Below are positions 1 to 4,445 of a DNA stretch of 5,247 nucleotides, piece by piece. Each line of letters starts with the position of its first letter. Position 1 is the first letter of the stretch. The position numbers and the translations under genes are program-made. A model generated the notes under the pieces. The model did no database searches. It was given only the letters and a program-made list of their open reading frames with translations, and was not told the origin of the DNA. The stretch comes from Bacteroidales bacterium (GTDB lineage Bacteria > Bacteroidota > Bacteroidia > Bacteroidales > UBA932), in assembly GCA_024401915.1 (NCBI GenBank), contig JAKSKA010000108.1, forward strand, positions 1 through 5,247, given 5' to 3'.

Positions 1-243
1 TTCGCGCGACAGAGCGCTACAAATATTCGGATTTATTTTGATATTTCAAAGGGATATAAAAAATCGTAAATGAGATTTATAGGATTCTTTAGATAAATAC
101 GGCTCTGAAACCCCAGATGAAAAGCAAGAGAATCGCGCAGCGATTCATCCGTCTGTACGATGAATCGCTACGCAAATCCTTTTTCAGAGTAAATACGGCC
201 TTTTTTCTCTGATTTTATTCAATTTTTGCCGAGATCAGAGTAA
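1..243. other. AT-rich intergenic stretch with palindromes, no confident gene
   Basis: All three plus frames carry stops in the first 75 bases, and nothing conserved is recognisable. The first 20 bases are G+C-rich before the composition drops. The frame starting at base 3 reads RATERYKYSDLF and stops at 39-41, so the far left edge could be the last codons of a gene outside the window; this is only a guess. A 31-codon ORF (ATG 117 to TGA 212, starting MKSKRIAQRF) runs across the hairpins but has no ribosome-binding site and no known relative that I recognise. The stretch is otherwise accounted for by the inverted repeats listed separately. Confidence 0.5.
130..168. repeat. Nested hairpins with alternative pairing
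   Basis: Three copies of one 7-mer alternate in sense: GAATCGC (130-136), GCGATTC (140-146), GAATCGC (162-168). The middle copy can pair with the first (7 bp, 3-nt loop) or with the third. The latter gives a perfect 10-bp stem, 140-149 with 159-168, and a 9-nt loop. The two folds exclude each other. The loop and closing base (150-160, CGTCTGTACGA) are an exact 11-nt inverted match to the start of the palindromic repeat seen at 323-333 and 1651-1661. This could be a dispersed palindromic element or, less likely, an RNA switch; five Ts follow at 180-184. Confidence 0.6.
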
Positions 244-263
244 ATCTGCCAAATACGCTCTGA
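184..263. repeat. Two spaced inverted-repeat units, TCAGAG-N17-CTCTGA
   Basis: TCAGAG at 184-189 is matched by CTCTGA at 207-212, and TCAGAG at 235-240 by CTCTGA at 258-263. Both have exactly 17 nt between the arms, and the units start 51 nt apart. The left arms continue identically as CAGAGTAAAT. Inside or beside the units the words AAATACGGC (191-199) and AAATACGCTCTGA (251-263) recur, and a related AAATACGGCTCTGA lies at 95-108. The regular geometry suggests binding sites for a dimeric protein or remains of an integration or recombination site, but no gene here identifies the protein. Confidence 0.45.
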
Positions 264-270
264 TAAGCCA

Positions 271-753
271 TTGCCGTCGCGGTTTGTCCTTGACTATTAT
301 CCGTCCGCGCAGGCGGATGAATTCGTACAGACGCGAGTCACGATATATCATTTCGGCATCCTGACATCCAACGTTCACAATGCCTGGACGCGCGTAGTTT
401 GTGGAAGGCTGAAGAGTGATTCCCGCTACTCAAAGGATATCGTCTACAACAACTTCCCCTGGCCTGCACCTACCGATGCGCAGAAAGCCAGGATCGAACA
501 GACCGCCCGGGCCATCCTCGATGCCCGCGCCCTGTATCCAGACTGCTCGTTGGCTGACCTCTACGACGATGTGACGATGCCGCCGGAACTCCGCAAGGCC
601 CATCAGGAAAACGACAAGGCCGTGATGGAAGCCTACGGATTCGACAGGCGCACGATGTCCGAATCGGAGTGCGTCGCCGAACTCTTCAAGATGTATCAGG
701 CGCTGACTTGCTCAAAATGTGATTATTCTACAGAGCACGTCTTAATTATTTGA
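271..753 (+). pseudogene. C-terminal remnant of a MmeI-like type IIL restriction-modification protein
   Basis: Intact family members are single-chain enzymes of about 900 residues joining an endonuclease, an adenine-N6 methyltransferase and a target-recognition domain. Only the tail is left here. Counting from the TTG at 271, residues 25-59 (IYHFGILTSNVH, then CGRLKSDSRYSKDI) match the end of the target-recognition region. YNNFPWP (residues 59-65) and MPPELRKAHQENDKAVMEAYGF (about 113-134) are hallmarks of the C-terminal domain, and family likeness ends near MYQALT (141-146). The remaining 14 residues look unrelated. The frame is open only from 244 (stop at 241-243), so no methyltransferase or nuclease motif is present and the piece cannot be an active enzyme. 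Likeness begins immediately after the repeat arm at 322-341. G+C is higher than in the flanks. It has no visible start signal. Family assignment rests on remembered motifs. Confidence 0.8.
322..341 (+). repeat. Left half of dispersed palindromic repeat
   Basis: The 20 bases TTCGTACAGACGCGAGTCAC are identical to 1650-1669, the left half of the complete palindrome farther right. They are read in frame as FVQTRVT inside the restriction-modification remnant, directly before the point where family likeness begins, so they mark the break of that gene. Just before lies a small stem, TCCGC (304-308) with GCGGA (313-317). Confidence 0.75.
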
Positions 754-779
754 AACTTTTAATAGAATTGTTAAATTTG
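749..779 (+). promoter_or_regulatory. Bacteroidetes-type promoter for the TonB-domain gene
   Basis: TTTG at 749-752 is followed after exactly 19 nt by TAAATTTG at 772-779. This fits the Bacteroidetes primary sigma factor consensus of TTTG near -33 and TAnnTTTG near -7, with 19-21 nt between. Transcription would start around 784-788, leaving a leader of about 150 nt before the ATG at 936. The -33 box overlaps the stop codon of the restriction-modification remnant (751-753). Confidence 0.65.
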
Positions 780-782
780 TGT

Positions 783-797
783 TGATTCTTAGAATCA
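783..797. promoter_or_regulatory. Palindrome over the predicted transcription start, candidate operator
   Basis: TGATTCT-T-AGAATCA is a perfect 7-bp inverted repeat around a single central base. It lies 3 nt after the -7 box, so it covers the predicted start of transcription, where a bound dimeric repressor would block initiation. In RNA the arms could form at most a weak hairpin. A role as operator is inferred from position and symmetry alone. Confidence 0.4.
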
Positions 798-874
798 TTT
801 GCCTGCGGGTATGAACTGGAATTCGGCCTGATATGCTCTGGTAATCCGGATTGCAGGTCGTGTCGTGACAATCC

Positions 875-889
875 CTCGCGTTTGTGCGA
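875..889 (+). repeat. Right half of dispersed palindromic repeat
   Basis: CTCGCGTTTGTGCGA matches 1669-1683, the right half of the complete palindrome, at 14 of 15 positions (A to G at the 12th). It is in the same orientation as the left half at 322-341. Together the two halves form imperfect inverted repeats around 342-874. It lies in the leader between promoter and gene. A short palindrome, AATCCGGATT, is nearby at 843-852. Confidence 0.6.
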
Positions 890-935
890 AAGGGTGCTGT
901 CCGTTCTATCTTGTAAAATGAATAATATTGTTAAT

Positions 936-1646
936 ATGAAGAAAATACTATCACTTGTAATTCTCGCGACGTTGTCATTCGCGAACTGTTTTTCACAAAT
1001 CAAAACTCCGGTGCAGGCCGATACTCTAGTCATAAAATCAATGCAGTACCATTCTGAAAAGATCAGACCGGGAAACTTTCCCTTCAAATATGTGATCCGA
1101 ACTTCGACTTCGGTCATATTCGGAGATCAGGAATTCAAAATCAAAAAAATCCGGGACCACGGAGCCCAAAAGGATATTTTGTTGAAATATGGAAAAAAGA
1201 GTGAGACTCTCACGATGGCTGACAACGGGAATTCCATCAGCGTGATGTTTGATGGATATGTTCTTGGGTGCTGCAAACCGGAGCGTAAGTCCGAAAAACG
1301 GGTATCATATTCCGAAAACAGGGTATCATATAAGGACGTTGATGAAAAGCCTTCATTCCGGGGCGGTAACGCCAATGACTTTGCAAGATGGGTAAACGAA
1401 CAGTTGGAATACCCGAAATCAGCTAAGAAAAATGGCATTCAAGGCAGAGTTATGGTTGGTTTCACCGTGGATACCAATGGCCGGGTTATAGATGCTAAAA
1501 TACTCCGTGGGGCGCATCCGGACCTTGATGCGGAAGCGCTAAGGGTTGTCAACAGCTCTCCAAAATGGAAACCGGGGAAGAAGAATGGTACACCTGTAGA
1601 AGTCACATTTACATTTCCTGTGATTTTCGGCTTGAATGACGACTAA
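936..1646 (+). CDS. Secreted TonB C-terminal-domain protein
   Basis: The 236-residue product opens with a signal peptide, residues 1-20 (MKK, hydrophobic core ILSLVILATLSF, ending ANCFS-Q). Cleavage before Gln21 is typical of Bacteroidetes exports; FANC is a poor lipobox, so a lipoprotein is less likely. If uncleaved, it would be a membrane anchor. Residues 22-118 are unrecognised and include a Cys-Cys pair (112-113). Residues 139-231 are a TonB C-terminal domain: KPSFRGG, YP (159-160), GIQGRV (167-172), the VDTNGRV strand, PDLDAEALRVV and SPKWKPGKKNGTPV, then TFPVIF. True TonB links the ExbB-ExbD motor to outer-membrane receptors. Here the Pro-rich spacer is missing and no ExbB, ExbD or receptor gene is nearby, so energy transduction is unproven. 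The ATG at 936 is chosen because the signal peptide begins there; ATG 918 in frame is possible. There is no Shine-Dalgarno site, only an AT-rich leader. Base composition is lower in G+C than the genes to the right. Confidence 0.85.
   Translation: MKKILSLVILATLSFANCFSQIKTPVQADTLVIKSMQYHSEKIRPGNFPFKYVIRTSTSVIFGDQEFKIKKIRDHGAQKDILLKYGKKSETLTMADNGNSISVMFDGYVLGCCKPERKSEKRVSYSENRVSYKDVDEKPSFRGGNANDFARWVNEQLEYPKSAKKNGIQGRVMVGFTVDTNGRVIDAKILRGAHPDLDAEALRVVNSSPKWKPGKKNGTPVEVTFTFPVIFGLNDD
1290..1331 (+). repeat. 21-bp in-frame tandem duplication
   Basis: Bases 1290-1310 and 1311-1331 are adjacent copies identical at 19 of 21 positions; the two differences are neighbouring bases (AC versus CA). They encode SEKRVSY and SENRVSY, residues 119-132, in the linker just before the TonB domain. 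The exact multiple of three keeps the frame, and the low divergence points to a recent duplication that lengthens the linker by seven residues. Confidence 0.85.
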
Positions 1647-1649
1647 ATG

Positions 1650-1683
1650 TTCGTACAGACGCGAGTCACTCGCGTTTGTACGA
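1650..1683. terminator. Complete palindromic repeat in the convergent intergenic gap, possible two-way terminator
   Basis: Bases 1651-1683 form an almost perfect palindrome centred on C1667. Sixteen pairs are possible (1651-1666 with 1668-1683), all Watson-Crick except one G-T at 1658/1676; in RNA the innermost pairs must open to form a loop. It fills the gap between the stop of the TonB-domain gene (1646) and that of the phosphatase gene (1685 on the other strand). It is therefore placed to end both transcripts. Neither side has the T-run of a classical intrinsic terminator. The partial copies at 322-341 and 875-889 show that it belongs to a dispersed repeat family, so terminator function is secondary or inferred. 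Confidence 0.6.
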
Positions 1684-1684
1684 G

Positions 1685-3523
1685 TCAATCTGCCGGGCCC
1701 TTGTACCTGAGTACGAGCATCGAGAGGTCGTCGCTCTGTTCCGCTCCGGCGGTGTGGGTGAGGACGGCTTCATACATCCTGTCCACATAGGACTTTACAC
1801 TTTCGGTGACGTCTCCGATGGAACGCTTCAGCTCGGAGAGCGCCGCATTGTCGCCGAACAGTTCCTTGTCCGTGTTCTCCGCTTCCGTAAGGCCGTCAGT
1901 GTACAGGAAGACAAGGTCTCCCGGGTTGAGCTTGGCCTCCTCTCCGCGGTAAACGAACTCCGGGATTATGCCTATGGCCAGGTTGGTTATCATCTTTGCG
2001 AACGTGACGTCAGTGCTGCCGTCGGCATTCACCCTGCATATCATTGGCGCATTGTGTCCGCCGTTGCAGAAGTCGAGATGACCGGTCGCGATGTCGAGTA
2101 CGCCCACGAACATAGTGCAGAACATATTGTATGTGTTGCCTTCGGACAAGGCGATGTTCAGGGCCTTTACGATCTCGGAGGGATCGTCCTGGTGGAGGGA
2201 CACGTTGCGGAACAGTGCGCGGGTGACCGCCATATAGAGCGATGCGGGCACACCTTTCCCGGACACGTCGCCAATGCAGAAGAACAGCTTCCCGTCCCTG
2301 ATGAAATAGTCATACAGGTCGCCGCCCACGCTCTTCGCCGGCTTCTGGAAGCCATATATGTCGATGTCCTCGCGCTCGGGGAACGCAGGATAGAGTTTGG
2401 GCAGCATCCCGCTCTGGATTGACGATGCGATGTTGAGCTCGCTCTCGATTCCGGCCTTGGAAGCAGTGATGACCTGCATTCTGCGGAACAGGTAGATAAG
2501 GCTCAGGATCATTACGAGGATGCTGAACAGTGCGATTATCGTAGTGCTTCGCTTCATCCTGTTCACGCCGTCATATATCTCTTTTTCAGGACAGTAGATG
2601 CTTATCATCCACCCTGTGCGGTCAACGGGCGCGAAATAGTACAGGGCCTTCTGCCCGTCGAAAACACCTTTGAAATGGCCGGACCCACCGGACTCTATGG
2701 TTGTCTTGAGGCTGTCGTCGTCGGGCATCTCGAATCCGTCGAGCTCGAATGGACTCTTGAGCAGGTAGTCCTTGTCCTCGTGGGAGATGAATCGGAACGA
2801 GCGGTCGAGTATCATAGTGCGCGCACCGGGATAAGGCGATATCTCATCGCACTTCTTGCTGAATGCCTCGGTGTCTATATCCACTGCGATGACGGCGAAC
2901 ACGCGGCCTTCGTGCATTACCGGAATGGCGTAGCACGCGATCACGTGCCCCAGGCTCGTGTCGCGGAACGGGCTTACCCAGCTTGCCTTGCCGGTCTCGT
3001 TGGGAATGGTCCACCAGTCCCACTCGTAGCTGTTGGTGTGCATTCCGAGATCAAGCCTTTCGAACTCTCCTGTGAGCTGAGTGACGTATGGAGTGAAGCC
3101 GTATGTGCTCTCGACATCGGAATAGACATTGGGAGCGAACTCCATAGCTATGCCGCAGACAAGCGGATTGGCTTCCATAAACTGTTCAAGGTAAAGATAG
3201 CACTCTTCGGGAGTGGGACGGACGAAGAGGAGTTCGTCAAGCTCGATGAAGCCATCCGTTCCCTCTCCGCGTACAGTCTTGCCGAACAGGCTGCCGCCGA
3301 GGGAATAACCCGCGTCTTCTATACGCATCAGTTGTCCTTCGACGAAGGATTCCAGATAGTTGATCTGGCTCTCCACCTTGCCGTCGACCTCCTTGGAGAC
3401 CTCCTGACGGGCGATCAGCAGGCAGACGCCGAATCCCAGTGTGAATATGATGCCTCCGAAGAGAATGATGCCGAGGGTGAGGTTCGCGACAAACTTGAAC
3501 CCCAGTATTTTCTTGAATTCCAT
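1685..3523 (-). CDS. Membrane-bound dCACHE sensor with SpoIIE/RsbU-type serine phosphatase
   Basis: The 612-residue protein has a membrane segment at about 14-37, a periplasmic part at about 40-325, a second membrane segment at about 326-346 and a cytoplasmic PPM phosphatase. The periplasmic part resembles a double-CACHE ligand-binding domain (YEWDWW, WVSPFRD and VIAVDID at about 166-217). The linker ELNIASSIQSGMLPKLYP (362-379) is typical of RsbU-like proteins. The phosphatase keeps all metal-binding acidic motifs: VGGDLYDYF (Asp402), GDVSGKGVPAS (Asp419), YTDGLTEAEN (Asp543) and QSDDLSML (Asp598-599), plus NGGHNAP (487-493). Only about 15 residues separate the membrane from that linker, too few for a HAMP domain. 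Relatives dephosphorylate STAS anti-sigma antagonists in partner-switching control, but no STAS or kinase gene is in the window, so target and ligand are unknown. The ATG at 3523 has AAGGTT (3531-3536) 7 nt upstream and a promoter of its own. It follows the lipid operon by 77 nt. Confidence 0.92.
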   Translation of the reverse strand: MEFKKILGFKFVANLTLGIILFGGIIFTLGFGVCLLIARQEVSKEVDGKVESQINYLESFVEGQLMRIEDAGYSLGGSLFGKTVRGEGTDGFIELDELLFVRPTPEECYLYLEQFMEANPLVCGIAMEFAPNVYSDVESTYGFTPYVTQLTGEFERLDLGMHTNSYEWDWWTIPNETGKASWVSPFRDTSLGHVIACYAIPVMHEGRVFAVIAVDIDTEAFSKKCDEISPYPGARTMILDRSFRFISHEDKDYLLKSPFELDGFEMPDDDSLKTTIESGGSGHFKGVFDGQKALYYFAPVDRTGWMISIYCPEKEIYDGVNRMKRSTTIIALFSILVMILSLIYLFRRMQVITASKAGIESELNIASSIQSGMLPKLYPAFPEREDIDIYGFQKPAKSVGGDLYDYFIRDGKLFFCIGDVSGKGVPASLYMAVTRALFRNVSLHQDDPSEIVKALNIALSEGNTYNMFCTMFVGVLDIATGHLDFCNGGHNAPMICRVNADGSTDVTFAKMITNLAIGIIPEFVYRGEEAKLNPGDLVFLYTDGLTEAENTDKELFGDNAALSELKRSIGDVTESVKSYVDRMYEAVLTHTAGAEQSDDLSMLVLRYKGPAD

Positions 3524-3530
3524 CTGTTTT

Positions 3531-3536
3531 AACCTT
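3531..3536 (-). promoter_or_regulatory. Ribosome-binding site of the phosphatase gene
   Basis: On the minus strand AAGGTT lies 7 nt before the ATG at 3523. This spacing supports the chosen start. It contrasts with the TonB-domain gene on the other strand, which has no such site. Confidence 0.5.
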
Positions 3537-3549
3537 GAATCGTTATCAA

Positions 3550-3566
3550 GAATCCGGGTGGGATTC
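3550..3566 (-). other. Small hairpin in the phosphatase leader
   Basis: GAATCC (3550-3555) and GGATTC (3561-3566) form a perfect 6-bp stem with a 5-nt loop. On the minus strand it would sit close to the predicted 5' end of the phosphatase mRNA. It could stabilise the transcript or weakly end the upstream acyltransferase transcript, but no T-run follows. Function unknown. Confidence 0.35.
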
Positions 3567-3576
3567 CTCTACCGTG

Positions 3577-3607
3577 CAAAGTTACAACATCTCTGGAATA
3601 TCACAAC
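3577..3607 (-). promoter_or_regulatory. Bacteroidetes-type promoter for the phosphatase gene
   Basis: On the minus strand TAACTTTG (3584 down to 3577, followed by CA) matches the -7 consensus TAnnTTTG exactly. A -33-like GTTG (3607 to 3604, three of four bases of TTTG) lies 19 nt upstream and overlaps the stop region of the acyltransferase gene (3601-3603). The transcript would begin near 3570, with a leader of about 45 nt. The phosphatase can therefore be expressed apart from the lipid genes. Confidence 0.6.
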
Positions 3608-4209
3608 CCTATGTATTTTTCCATCAGGCCGCGCATCTTCTCTTCGAGGAGGCGGGTCTGGGCATCGACATAGTCGGCCGACAGGCCGCTTGCGGGGACC
3701 TCGATGGTGAACGGTTCACTGACCATCATCACCGTTCTGTGGAAGACCCTGTGCGGACCGTCGATGTAAACCATCACGACGGGCACCCTGGCCATCACGG
3801 CGAGCATCGACACCCCCGAGTGGAAGGGGAGCTGGTGCCGGTGCGTGCCGTGCTTCCCTTCGGGATAGATCGCTATGCATCCGCCCCCGGCAAGTATCTT
3901 CAGTGACTCGTGTATCCACGAGGTGTCGGCGTGCTGGCGGTCGATCGGGATGCAGCCAGTGTGGCGGAGGAAGAAGCCGAAACCCTTCTGCTCGAAACGG
4001 TCCTTCGCGGCGAGCGAATGTATCTGCGGCCCCTTCAGCGTGGTGTTCACGATGGGGCCGTCAAGATGGCTGGTATGGTTGCACACGAGTATCGCGGGCC
4101 CTTCGATGCGGGGCTCTTTCCGGGCCCCGTTCTCGAAATATACCTTTGGATTGTACAACACCTTGGCGAGGACTCTTATCACCCCGCCAAGTATCCTGTC
4201 TCCGTTCAT
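3601..4209 (-). CDS. PlsC-type acyltransferase (lysophospholipid acyltransferase-like)
   Basis: The 202-residue protein has the four acyltransferase blocks in order. These are NHTSHLDG (44-51) with the catalytic His45 and Asp50 (HX4D), GCIPIDR (85-91), YPEGKHG (115-121) and the VPVVMVYIDG strand (142-151). PlsC-family enzymes move an acyl chain from acyl-ACP or acyl-CoA to an acceptor such as lysophosphatidic acid at the inner membrane face. Block III reads PEGKHG where many PlsC proteins have PEGTRS; the Glu and Gly that matter most are kept, so a different acceptor is possible. It is shorter than typical PlsC (about 240) and has no clear membrane span. Its ATG overlaps the stop of the acyl carrier protein gene by 4 nt (ATGA, 4206-4209), which implies translational coupling and suggests the carrier or its ligase supplies the acyl donor. 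The exact product is not known. Confidence 0.88.
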   Translation of the reverse strand: MNGDRILGGVIRVLAKVLYNPKVYFENGARKEPRIEGPAILVCNHTSHLDGPIVNTTLKGPQIHSLAAKDRFEQKGFGFFLRHTGCIPIDRQHADTSWIHESLKILAGGGCIAIYPEGKHGTHRHQLPFHSGVSMLAVMARVPVVMVYIDGPHRVFHRTVMMVSEPFTIEVPASGLSADYVDAQTRLLEEKMRGLMEKYIGL

Positions 4210-4445
4210 TCCGTTTTCCCGGCTATGTACTCGACCACGTCCCCGACGGTGTTGAATGGAGGGACCTGGTCGAACGTGAATCCGTACTTCGTCTCGATGG
4301 CGATGCTGAGAAGCAGTATCGACAGTGAATCGATGCCGAGATCGAATACGAGCGTGGAGTCCATTGTGATGGCGCTCTGGTCTACGCCGGGTTTGATGGT
4401 GTGGAGCAGCTCCTTGAGACCATCGAATATCTCTTCCTTTGTCAT
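4206..4445 (-). CDS. Acyl carrier protein
   Basis: The 79-residue, mostly helical and acidic protein carries the phosphopantetheine site DLGIDSLS, with Ser40 the attachment point, and ends with the usual helix (TVGDVVEYIAGK). The length is normal for free-standing carriers. It sits between an AMP-forming ligase and an acyltransferase, overlapping both neighbours by 4 nt (ATGA at 4442-4445 and 4206-4209). It is therefore probably a dedicated carrier, loaded by the ligase, rather than the housekeeping fatty-acid AcpP, which normally sits beside fabF. A good ribosome-binding site, AAGGA, lies 7 nt upstream of the ATG. A phosphopantetheinyl transferase must act on it from elsewhere. Whether the acyl group is a fatty acid or something more specialised cannot be told. 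Confidence 0.92.
   Translation of the reverse strand: MTKEEIFDGLKELLHTIKPGVDQSAITMDSTLVFDLGIDSLSILLLSIAIETKYGFTFDQVPPFNTVGDVVEYIAGKTE

Noticed and set aside
3..41. Possible last codons of an upstream gene (RATERYKYSDLF, stop at 39-41)
   Set aside because: Twelve codons are not enough to support a gene. The other two plus frames are also open there for over 20 codons.
117..212. 31-codon ORF MKSKRIAQRF... in the left AT-rich stretch
   Set aside because: Its length is within chance, it has no ribosome-binding site, and most of its sequence is dictated by the hairpins at 130-168.
184..263. CRISPR-like array
   Set aside because: There are only two units, with inverted arms and related spacers rather than direct repeats with unique spacers, and no cas gene.
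843..852. AATCCGGATT palindrome
   Set aside because: Ten-base palindromes are expected by chance in a few kilobases, and nothing else ties it to a function.
980..998. Lipobox in the TonB-domain protein (FANC)
   Set aside because: Asn before the Cys and Phe at -3 do not fit the lipobox; cleavage between Ser20 and Gln21 is the better reading.
746..1117. 123-residue minus-strand ORF
   Set aside because: It overlaps the promoter and signal-peptide region of the TonB-domain gene, has no family motif and no start signal.
1676..2422. 248-residue plus-strand ORF opposite the phosphatase gene
   Set aside because: It lies wholly antisense to a gene with clear domain motifs, has no recognisable domain and arises from the G+C-rich third positions of the real frame. 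The same holds for 2675-3532.
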